In this document: positions 1 through 6,500 of the stretch, piece by piece
Layout of the letters: the number at the start of each line of letters is the position of its first letter
Numbering within the stretch: position 1 is the stretch's first letter
Source: Candidatus Woesearchaeota archaeon
GTDB lineage: Archaea > Nanobdellota > Nanobdellia > Woesearchaeales > GW2011-AR4
Assembly (NCBI GenBank): GCA_016185955.1
Contig: JACPMQ010000074.1
Coordinates: 1 to 9,962 of the forward strand
DNA length: 9,962 bases
Direction: 5' to 3'
Position numbers and translations under genes: made by a program
Notes under the pieces: generated by a model
The model's input: the letters and a program-made list of their open reading frames with translations, nothing else
The model's database searches: none
What the model was told of the DNA's origin: nothing

Positions 1-1
1 G

Positions 2-22
2 GTATGAACTGTTCATACTATC
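2..22. promoter_or_regulatory. Operator-like dyad, copy 1
   Basis: Positions 2-9 (GTATGAAC) and 11-18 (GTTCATAC) form a perfect 8-bp inverted repeat around one base. The wider 21-bp site has the form GTATGA-N7-ATACTATC and recurs at 357-377 with 16 of 21 identical bases and the same spacing. It sits just downstream of the leftward TATA box. A short palindrome at a promoter is a typical operator for a dimeric regulator such as a ribbon-helix-helix protein. That the adjacent RHH gene product binds here is inference. Confidence 0.5.
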
Positions 23-25
23 AAG

Positions 26-41
26 TATTTAAACTTTTCGC
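26..41 (-). promoter_or_regulatory. Leftward BRE/TATA promoter
   Basis: Read on the minus strand, this stretch is GCGAAAAG followed by TTTAAATA. That is a purine-rich BRE plus an archaeal TATA box, and it nearly matches the promoter at 8260-8274 (GCGAAAGG then TTTAAATA). It would fire leftward, with a start site near position 3-6, toward a gene outside the window. The perfect palindrome at 2-18 lies between the TATA box and the predicted start site, where a repressor would block initiation. The promoter call rests on motif match only; the driven gene is not visible. Confidence 0.6.
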
Positions 42-47
42 CACAAA
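40..47. repeat. Left target-site duplication
   Basis: GCCACAAA directly abuts the left terminal repeat of the 48-255 element and is identical to 256-263. Removing the element and one copy would restore a continuous intergenic region. Confidence 0.6.
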
Positions 48-255
48 GGCTCAGTAGAAATTCTTAACAAATATAAGTGGCTGCTCCAAAATAAGGGGCG
101 GTAGGCAAGCAGAAGAATGTTAATTGTGCTATCAAAATGGCGTGTATGTGCAAAAATAATTTAGTTAAAAAAAGAATCAAGATGCGCCATTTTGCCTACA
201 GCGCGGCTCTGGAGCAGCCACTTTAGTTTTTGACTTTTAGGATTTCTACTGAGCC
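48..255. mobile_element. MITE-like element, 208 bp
   Basis: The ends are perfect 14-bp inverted repeats: 48-61 (GGCTCAGTAGAAAT) pairs with 242-255, and pairing extends to about 64/239 with one G-T. Directly outside are identical 8-bp repeats, GCCACAAA at 40-47 and 256-263, as expected for a target-site duplication. Inside are further nested complementary segments: 75-88 with 210-223 (14 bp, perfect), 101-107 with 193-199, and 134-143 with 184-193 (one G-T). The whole element could fold into one long branched hairpin. There is no ORF, so it would be a non-autonomous element moved by a transposase encoded elsewhere. Ends starting GG and 8-bp duplications occur in IS families such as ISL3 and IS1595, but the parent family cannot be named from this window. 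A structured noncoding RNA is the main alternative, though it would not explain the flanking direct repeats. Confidence 0.68.
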
Positions 256-263
256 GCCACAAA
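256..263. repeat. Right target-site duplication
   Basis: GCCACAAA directly abuts the right terminal repeat of the 48-255 element and matches 40-47 exactly. Confidence 0.6.
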
Positions 264-265
264 CT

Positions 266-292
266 TTCCGCCAGTCCATGACTGGCAGAAAT
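266..292. repeat. Short palindromic repeat, intergenic copy
   Basis: A hairpin-forming palindrome of the form TTTCCGCCARTC-NNN-GAYTGGCGGAAA. The core arms GCCAGTC (270-276) and GACTGGC (280-286) are perfect around CAT, with weaker outer pairing. The same pattern occurs on the minus strand at 2499-2473, inside the DUF2304 gene, with 20 of 27 bases identical. One stem pair changes from G-C here to A-T there, so pairing is kept. That compensatory change suggests a dispersed palindromic repeat family rather than chance. It could also act as an RNA hairpin, although it precedes the predicted start site of the downstream gene. Confidence 0.55.
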
Positions 293-356
293 GCCAGAAA
301 AATTCTGATTGTAAAATTTTATTGTTTTAGTGTTTTATAATAGAAAAATATAAAAA

Positions 357-377
357 GTATGACTTTATAATACTATC
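357..377. promoter_or_regulatory. Operator-like dyad, copy 2, over TATA box
   Basis: This 21-bp site, GTATGA-N7-ATACTATC, repeats the arrangement at 2-22 with 16 of 21 matches. Its half-sites AGTAT (356-360) and ATACT (370-374) are inverted repeats and they surround the TATA box of the RHH gene. Binding here would be expected to block TBP/TFB, giving negative autoregulation. The repeat is seen in the sequence; the regulatory role is inferred. Confidence 0.5.
364..372 (+). promoter_or_regulatory. TATA box, leaderless promoter
   Basis: TTTATAATA is centred about 28 nt before the ATG at 396, the spacing expected when the transcript starts at or next to the start codon. No Shine-Dalgarno sequence precedes the ATG, which supports a leaderless mRNA. 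An identical TTTATAATA lies 30 bp upstream at 334-342 and could be a second promoter, giving a leader of about 30 nt. Confidence 0.5.
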
Positions 378-395
378 TTCTATGCTTGAAAAACT

Positions 396-1199
396 ATGAA
401 AACACGCAAAAATCAGGAATCTTCTGTGTCTGGAAAATTGCATGAATTTTCGAGAAAGCCAAAAATAGCGATAAGTGTGGATAAAAGCCTGCTTGAGATG
501 GTTGACAGCAAAGTTGATGGCAGTGTAATAAGGTCAAGAAGCCAGGCTATAGAGTTTTTTTTGAGAAAAGGGCTGCAAGGGCAGTCTATAAATACAGCTG
601 TCCTGCTAATAAAAGGCGAGCATCAGCAAAATCTTTTGAAAAAATTCAAAGGAAAATCCTTGCTGAAAAAACAAATAGAATTTTTTTCCAAATACGGAAT
701 AAAAAATCTTTATATACTAACGCAGCACAGCAAAAATATTAATTTTTTGCTGAATGAGATTTCTAATGCGGATATTAATGTTGAGATTATTGAAAAAGAA
801 TCCAAGGGAAATGCAAATGCACTTGCAGCTTTGAAAGACAAACTAAAAAATAACTTTGTAGTTATGTCCGGAGACACATATAATAATTTTGACTTGCTGA
901 AGATGATAAAAAAACATATTGAGATGGATAAATTAGCTGCAATGGGATTGATGACAAGAGAAAATCCAGCTGATTATGGGATTGCTATACTTGATGGAGA
1001 CTTAATAATTGATTTTAGGGAAAAGCCAAAGCAGTATTCCACAAATATAGTGAATGCAGGAATTTATATTTTCAAGCCAGAAATTTTCGAGCTGTTTGAA
1101 AACGCAAACTCATTGGAAAAAGAATTATTTCCGAGATTAGCAAGGCTAAAGCAGCTTACAGGATTTTTTACTTACGGGGAATATGAGCATTTTGGGTGA
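396..1199 (+). CDS. RHH domain fused to degenerate sugar nucleotidyltransferase
   Basis: 267 residues. Residues about 22-60 look like a ribbon-helix-helix DNA-binding domain: a beta strand (KIAISVDKSLLEMVD) and then a helix ending RSRSQAIEFFLRKGL, as in CopG/NikR-like regulators. From about 67 to the end the sequence follows the GT-A sugar-phosphate nucleotidyltransferase fold (RmlA/GlmU type): KGNANAL (137-143), SGDTYNNFDL (158-167), NPADYGIAILDG (190-201), FREKP (207-211), VNAGIYIFKPEIFE (219-232) and EKELFP (241-246). The signature GxGTR...PKP nucleotide-binding loop is missing; its place at 67-92 reads LLIKGEHQQNLLKKFKGK. The protein stops at GEYEHFG, where family members usually continue through a WxDxGT-like segment. 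I infer a catalytically dead, ligand-sensing domain tied to a DNA-binding head, so a sugar-nucleotide-responsive regulator. An active enzyme of altered specificity is possible. The dyad over its TATA box suggests autoregulation. It converges with the GT9 gene with a 2-nt gap. Confidence 0.78.
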   Translation: MKTRKNQESSVSGKLHEFSRKPKIAISVDKSLLEMVDSKVDGSVIRSRSQAIEFFLRKGLQGQSINTAVLLIKGEHQQNLLKKFKGKSLLKKQIEFFSKYGIKNLYILTQHSKNINFLLNEISNADINVEIIEKESKGNANALAALKDKLKNNFVVMSGDTYNNFDLLKMIKKHIEMDKLAAMGLMTRENPADYGIAILDGDLIIDFREKPKQYSTNIVNAGIYIFKPEIFELFENANSLEKELFPRLARLKQLTGFFTYGEYEHFG

Positions 1200-1201
1200 A
1201 G

Positions 1202-2356
1202 TTAACCCTGTCCCATAACACTCATAACCGCATCCATCACATCAGAAACCTGTATTTTTTTTACGCATGCATTTTTAATTCCAAATTTGCATTCATTGAC
1301 TTCTCCTTTATGGACGTTTATGCACGCATCATAATTTGATTTTTTGTAGATGGAAATGTTTCCTTTTCCAAATGGCCCAAATCTTATTGGAAGGTTGCAG
1401 CCAAATAATCCAATTGTTCTTACTCCTTGGGCTGCTGCTACGTGCATAGGTCCAGAATCATTTCCAATGAAAAGATTGCATAAGCTTACAAGATAAAACA
1501 TTTCCCCCATATTTGTTTTTCCTGCGACGCTAAAAGCTTTTTCTTTATATTCTTTGTATTTCATTAATTCAATTATTTCATTTGCTAATTTTTCTTCCTC
1601 TTTGCTGCCAAGCAAAATTATTTTTGCATTGTATTTTTTTATAATTCTATTTGCTAATTCTGCAAATCTTTCTTTAGGCCACATTCTTGATTTTGCCGAT
1701 TCTGCAGAGCCTATTCCCAAGCCAACAATAAAATCCTTTTTTGATATGCCTTTAATTTTCAGCAGTTTGCCTATTTTGTCTTTATCATAATCAGAATATT
1801 TTAGTTTTGGCAATTTTTGCACTTTTATCTTATTTCCAATGCCCAAAGGCTTTAAAAGCTCAATGAAAGTATAGACAACATGCCGATTGTCATTATACCT
1901 TGCTGTTTGAGTGTATAATTTTGACCTTATGCCGTGGGAATAACCTATTCTTTCCTTCCCTGCAAAAAACGCAATTAATGCAGAAATGTTAAGGTATTCT
2001 TCCATGTCTATAACAAGCTCATACTTTCTGAAATTTTTAAGAATAAACATTAAAATTGAGAAAGGGTTTAGTTTTATTGAAAAAATGCCATCTATATTTT
2101 TATTTTTGTAAAAGACTTCTTTTACTCGGGAAGTAACTAAAATGTCTATATCGGCTTTTTTTTTGCTGTTTCTTAAAGCTTCTATAGTTGGCAAAGCTAA
2201 AATTGTTTCTCCTATGCCCCATAATTGTATTAGCAAGATGTTTTTATACTCTTTTTTGCTAACTTTTTTACTGAAAAAATTGAATATTGACAAGAATAAG
2301 CACAATAAAAATCCAACATACTTGTCCAGAAATTTTACTGCCTTGATAGATGCCAT
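1202..2356 (-). CDS. GT9 glycosyltransferase (heptosyltransferase family)
   Basis: 384 residues from the chosen start. This is a GT-B fold glycosyltransferase of the ADP-heptose:LPS heptosyltransferase family (GT9, RfaF/WaaC type). The N-terminal signature is ILLIQLWGIGETILALPTI. The nucleotide-sugar half carries LGIGSAESAKSRMWPKERFA, then IILLGSKEEE, then SLCNLFIGNDSGPMHVAAA and GVRTIGLFG. A hydrophobic N-terminal stretch (DKYVGFLLCLFLSIFNFF) suggests membrane association, so sugar transfer would occur on the cytoplasmic face to a lipid-linked or surface glycan. The frame opens at a TTG at 2416, but the ATG at 2356 is preferred because the added 20 residues look unlike the family start. At the usual IGD position, where E. 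coli WaaC has its catalytic Asp13, this protein has Glu. It is the last gene of the GT2-DUF2304-GT9 set. The donor cannot be named; archaea lack LPS, so 'heptosyl' is a family label only. Confidence 0.85.
   Translation of the reverse strand: MASIKAVKFLDKYVGFLLCLFLSIFNFFSKKVSKKEYKNILLIQLWGIGETILALPTIEALRNSKKKADIDILVTSRVKEVFYKNKNIDGIFSIKLNPFSILMFILKNFRKYELVIDMEEYLNISALIAFFAGKERIGYSHGIRSKLYTQTARYNDNRHVVYTFIELLKPLGIGNKIKVQKLPKLKYSDYDKDKIGKLLKIKGISKKDFIVGLGIGSAESAKSRMWPKERFAELANRIIKKYNAKIILLGSKEEEKLANEIIELMKYKEYKEKAFSVAGKTNMGEMFYLVSLCNLFIGNDSGPMHVAAAQGVRTIGLFGCNLPIRFGPFGKGNISIYKKSNYDACINVHKGEVNECKFGIKNACVKKIQVSDVMDAVMSVMGQG
1255..1262 (+). terminator. Poly-T terminator inside convergent gene
   Basis: A run of eight T residues starts about 55 nt after the stop codon of the RHH gene. 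Archaeal termination often needs only a T-run on the coding strand, so this is a plausible end for that transcript. It lies within the 3' end of the convergent GT9 gene, which would make the two 3' ends antisense to each other. Confidence 0.35.
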
Positions 2357-2424
2357 TATTTTTTGTAAATTTTTTAGTGTTTCGCAGTGACCATTAATGA
2401 CTATATTTACGGACAAAAATAATT

Positions 2425-2829
2425 TTACAATCGGGCATTGTTTTTCTTTGGTCGTTGTCCGTCATTGCCAAAATTTTCCCCAATCTTCGATTGGCGGAAA
2501 TTTTGGTTTATAGCAATATTTCTAACCACTTCTTCAACCTTTTTTTGGGTTTTTCTGACTACTGTATAAGTATAGAAAATGACAAATATCAAAAAAAGGA
2601 ATCCTGCGATTATGAAAAAGTCCAATGCCCTTACAAGGCTTAAAGTAGTAAGAATTGGGTCAAGTATCTGGGGAAATAAGGTAACTATTGCAAATATGCT
2701 CCAGAATGCAAACCAGAAACTGTATTCTTTTATTGTGAATTCTTTTCTTTTGTACTGCAAAAATGTATAGTACATCATAAAGAATACAAATAAAATGCCC
2801 AAAATCTGAATTCCGAGTATTTTTGCCAT
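2425..2829 (-). CDS. DUF2304 membrane protein
   Basis: 134 residues matching the DUF2304 family (COG2456 type). There are three likely membrane segments: about 4-22, 40-58 (with the typical WF.FW.IFAIVTLFPQILD pattern) and 70-92. A charged, helix-prone stretch follows (VRKTQKKVEEVVRNIAI, 91-107). It lies 12 nt downstream of the DPM1-like GT2 gene and upstream of the GT9, so it is very likely co-transcribed. DUF2304 has no established reaction. Its size, topology and place beside a soluble GT2 suggest a membrane anchor or partner, comparable to DPM3 for eukaryotic DPM1; this is inference. Residues 108-121 are encoded entirely by a palindromic repeat, and the rest of the tail to 134 is polar and low-complexity, so the C-terminus looks like an inserted extension. 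The ATG at 2829 is the only reasonable start; no clear Shine-Dalgarno is seen. Confidence 0.82.
   Translation of the reverse strand: MAKILGIQILGILFVFFMMYYTFLQYKRKEFTIKEYSFWFAFWSIFAIVTLFPQILDPILTTLSLVRALDFFIIAGFLFLIFVIFYTYTVVRKTQKKVEEVVRNIAINQNFRQSKIGENFGNDGQRPKKNNARL
2468..2506. repeat. Short palindromic repeat inside DUF2304 coding sequence
   Basis: 18-nt arms at 2468-2485 and 2489-2506 pair with two mismatches around the loop TTC. The core belongs to the same TTTCCGCCARTC-NNN-GAYTGGCGGAAA pattern as 266-292. It is read in frame as residues NQNFRQSKIGENFG near the end of the DUF2304 protein. Read in the matching frame, the intergenic copy would give TFRQSMTGRNA, so even codon phase can be aligned. 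In-frame palindromic repeats in protein genes are known from the Rickettsia palindromic elements; membership in any named family is not shown here. Confidence 0.55.
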
Positions 2830-2841
2830 AATCTTATATCT

Positions 2842-3504
2842 CTATAACTCATTAATTTTCCATATCACTAAATTAAAAACAATTTTAATGCCGTCAAGCA
2901 CTGTTGTGCCTTTGTAATTGTCAGAGTAAATTGTTTCTATTGGAATTTCCGTGTAAGATAGCTTGTGTTTTCCAATCTTAGCTATCATTTCGCTTTCCAT
3001 ACTGTAGTCAGAAGCTTTCCATCTTATTTTTTTGTAGGCTTTTGATGTAAAAGCCCTATAGCCACATTGGCTGTCCTTAACTTCAATTCCATATAAAAAT
3101 CTTATTGTTTTGTTGATAAACCAATTCCCAAACTTTAATATTGAAGGCATATCCTTATTTAGCTTTCTGTATGCAAGCACCACCTCATATTTTTTTATTT
3201 TTTCAAGGAATTTCGGTATTTCAGAAGGCTCATGCTGCGCATCGGCATCCATCGCTATTAAAATATCAGCTTTCTTTTTTACCGCGTAATCACAGCCAGT
3301 TTTTAATGCAGCGCCTTTTCCAAGGTTCACTACATGCGTTAAGACAATAGCATTTGACTTTTTTGCTATTTCATTTGTTTTGTCTTTGCTGCCATCGTCC
3401 ACCACAATAATGTTATTTGCATATTTTTTAGTTTCTTTAATTATTCTGCCAATGTATTTTTCTTCATTGTATGCAGGTATAACTGCAAAAATTCTTTTTT
3501 CCAT
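2842..3504 (-). CDS. DPM1-like GT2 glycosyltransferase
   Basis: 220 residues, a complete GT-A domain of the dolichyl-phosphate mannose/glucose synthase group. Visible motifs in order: VIPAYNEE (8-15), VDDGSKDKT (35-43), NLGKGAALKTGC (60-71), the metal-binding DADAQHEP (86-93), and DSQCGYRAF followed by acidic, Tyr-rich sequence. It should transfer a sugar from UDP- or GDP-sugar to a polyprenyl phosphate on the cytoplasmic face, making a lipid-linked sugar for glycosylation. It ends after the catalytic domain and has no membrane segments, unlike DPM1 forms with C-terminal TM helices; the adjacent DUF2304 protein may supply the membrane contact. The frame opens at TTG 3510, but the ATG at 3504 gives the normal MEKRIFAVIPAYNEE start and fits the upstream TATA box. 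First gene of the GT2-DUF2304-GT9 set. Confidence 0.87.
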   Translation of the reverse strand: MEKRIFAVIPAYNEEKYIGRIIKETKKYANNIIVVDDGSKDKTNEIAKKSNAIVLTHVVNLGKGAALKTGCDYAVKKKADILIAMDADAQHEPSEIPKFLEKIKKYEVVLAYRKLNKDMPSILKFGNWFINKTIRFLYGIEVKDSQCGYRAFTSKAYKKIRWKASDYSMESEMIAKIGKHKLSYTEIPIETIYSDNYKGTTVLDGIKIVFNLVIWKINEL

Positions 3505-3527
3505 AACCAAAACAGGAAGAAAAGGTA

Positions 3528-3536
3528 TAATTTAAA
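3528..3536 (-). promoter_or_regulatory. TATA box for GT2-DUF2304-GT9 operon
   Basis: On the minus strand this reads TTTAAATTA, centred about 27 nt before the ATG at 3504, fitting a leaderless transcript. It lies in the 35-nt gap between the end of the STT3 gene and the GT2 gene. The glycosyltransferase set can therefore be transcribed separately from STT3, with read-through from STT3 also possible. Confidence 0.45.
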
Positions 3537-3539
3537 GGT

Positions 3540-6500
3540 TTATGTTTTATTAGTAGTCCCATTAACAATCAAGATTTCGTTAGAAGTTGTTGTAATATTT
3601 AGTTTTGGCAATGATATTAATTTTTCTTTCTCTATTGCCTCTTTTATGGAATCTGCAATTGTTTTTTCCCTGCCTTCCCAATCAACCTTATAGACATAAA
3701 TATCCGTTCCTGTTAATCCTTTTTCACGAGTAAGCAGCTTAAAATACCTTAAGCCATGCCCCTGCATGAAAAACAGTCTTGTGAATATGCTGCCTGTCAA
3801 TTCTTTGCTTGATATGACAGCAAGCAATTCATTCTCATTTTTTGGGATTAGGGTAAAGCCATAGCCAATTGTATTGCCTTTAAATTGCTTTTTTAAAATG
3901 CCATTTTCTGTTGTGAAGGCAACTGCACTTGCATTTACAATGTTAGATGTTCCCTGAATTATTCCAAATACATTATAACTGCTCAGATTAATGTAGAATG
4001 TTGCAGCTACATCTTTTCCATTATTGTCTTTTCCGATGCCTATAGGCGGGCATACATATTCATGTTCATTGTTGCTTTTTTTGCAAGTTGTTGTTCCTGC
4101 ATATCCGGGCCATGGTGCAACCCATGAGTTTGCTTCACTATCACTTGTTATGCCCTGCACTTCAAAGTAAACACTTTCAGCCTGCTCTTTTGTGTAATTA
4201 AACTTTTTTATTAAATAAGAAGTAGCTTCTTCTAATGGCATTTTTCTTGCATTCTGCCATATATCTGCCCTTTCAAAATTCCAGCTGCCAAAATGCGACC
4301 AGACTCCGCTTTTGCCTATCATGTCTTCTGATGCAATTACATAAGCGTCAGGAGGATTGCAATGAGTAAAAGATGTTACATTTTCAATTTTTTCTTTGTT
4401 AAGGTTATAATCTTTCAGCCTTTTTTCCGCTGATTCTTTGTCTAATAATATAATCTCATTTAGAATCTTTAATGCTAGATGCGTGTCATTAACTGCTTTG
4501 TTTAATGTGTGGAAAGCAGAGCTGCTTCCGCAGTCAAGCATTCTTAAAATGCCCAATGCCTGCTGCTCGTCACTTGTCAAAAAAAACTTTCCAACCCAAT
4601 GCGCAGGCACAGTAGTTTGTGTTGTTCCGTCAAATGTAACTTTTCTATCAGCCAATGCCTTAAAATGATGGCCAAAATCCCACCATGAAGTTATTATAGC
4701 ATCTTTGCTTGAGTTTGTCTTAATTTTATTTAAGGAATTATACCACGCATCATTAATTATTGGCAAGTCGCTTCTTGCACCATTTATAGCTGCTTGAGTT
4801 GGATTTATATATACTGGCAGCAGCAATACAATCAAAACAGTGCTGACTATAGGCTTGTATATTTTGAGTTCTTTAGTCAACAGTTCAGATAGGTAAGTGT
4901 ATAGCCTTCCAAATGCAACACCAAATGCAACACTAAAAGCAGGCGCTAATAATAATGTGAACCTTATGCCCTTTATGCTCGCGAAAATAGTTGAGGACAT
5001 CCAAAGTGATAACAGTATGGAAAGCCTGAAATCGTAAGAAGAATCTTTTTTGTAAATAGAAATAATGATGCTTATTATTATTGGCAGCATTATCCAAATT
5101 AATAAGCTGAAAATGCTTATTGACTGGTAGAGTGGTTTATTATTGCCAAATTTTGCAAATAAGAGTCCATAAAAAATGGCAGCTCCAATTATGTAAAAAA
5201 AGTCAAAGAGCTTTAGCCCTTGCTTTCTTGATATTGCTAAAACTAATCCAATCAAGCTTATGAAAAAAAATGAAGCGCCTCCAACAGACTCTACAACTTG
5301 TTTGATAGCGCCTTCATTCAGCTCAGCAACTGTTGTCAGGACATTGGGCCATAATGAAGGATTAACCGGCGCTTTGATTGAAGGAAAACTTAATGGGCCT
5401 GTAAAGCTTCCTGTGAAAATATCCCAGCCTGAAATTATTGTTACAAAAAATGCAGTGGAGATAAAATAAATAACAAGCACAATTGCTTCATTCCTGATGC
5501 TTAAGTTGGAAAAAAGCGTTTTTGGATTATTTATTGCATCCTTAAAATTTACTAAAATTAAATATCCTAAAGTTGCTATTACTGTTATAATCAAAAAGTC
5601 AAATATATACCACCAGCCGCTCCAAGCAAATGTGTACAAACCAGTAAAAAATCCGGCAAGCGTTGAAATAAATATGATTTTTAAGGCACCTTTTGATTCT
5701 ATAGCCTCCATAAAGAGCCATGTTATTAATAAGGGAAAGAAGACTACCCATGCGTCGCTGTCAGCATGGCCAAACAAAGTTCTGCCTAAGAATTGAGTAG
5801 AGCCGACTGCAATCATAAGGGCTGCAAAAAATGCAGCCATGTTGCCTGCAATCTTTCTTGCTATTAAAAATACGAGAAGCACTGAAAGGGCAGATATAAA
5901 AACAGGGTAATAAGAAATAGCGCGCATAAGTGTAATGTTAAGCGCAAATAAACGAAGGGATTTATAGAAATATGCCAAAAAATAGCCATGGAACATGTCT
6001 TCTGTTACAGGCCTTCCTACTGGCGCTATTTGGTAAGTGTCCCAAGATTTGCCGTCTTTTAATATATCACCCGGGTAGCCATGCTCGACAATGTTTTTTG
6101 CATATCTGTACCAATAATAAGGATCTATATCGGGCATGTAAGTGTAGCCGTTTTCATCCTGAAAATATGATTTAATAAAATTTGAAGTGCCCCTTATGTT
6201 TTGGTCAATTTGAGCTTTGTTGTCAGCAATAACCTTTTGCATCTGCTTGTCAACAAGCGCATTTTTATTTTGCTCTGGCAGATTGGGATATTGCTGGTCA
6301 ATGCCTGCTTTTACCTGTGATCTTAAATTGTTTATTGCACTCTCTTCAGCCCAACGATCAGCTACATACAAAGAATCAGCTTGCATTCTTATGTAAACTG
6401 AAAGAATTATCGGGATAAGAACAATAAAAAATACACCATACTTTCTAAAAAAACCAGCGGTTTTCTGCCAGTTAATTGCTATGTCTTTGTCTTCATCACT

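Noticed and set aside
242..255. ATTTCTACT resembling the Cas12a CRISPR repeat core
   Set aside because: It is the right terminal repeat of the 48-255 element; there are no regularly spaced repeats or spacers.
307..318. GATTGTAAAATT shared exactly with the minus strand at 2432-2421, near both palindromic repeat copies
   Set aside because: A 12-base match in AT-rich DNA is expected several times by chance in 10 kb, and its distance from the palindrome differs between copies (about 15 versus 40 nt).
2357..2416. TTG-started 20-residue extension of the GT9 protein
   Set aside because: The ATG at 2356 matches the usual start just before the DKYVG membrane segment, and the extension has no recognisable sequence.
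5497..5796. Plus-strand open frame of 99 codons inside STT3
   Set aside because: It lies wholly opposite the STT3 coding sequence, shows no family motif, and has no promoter or ribosome site; it is an antisense shadow.
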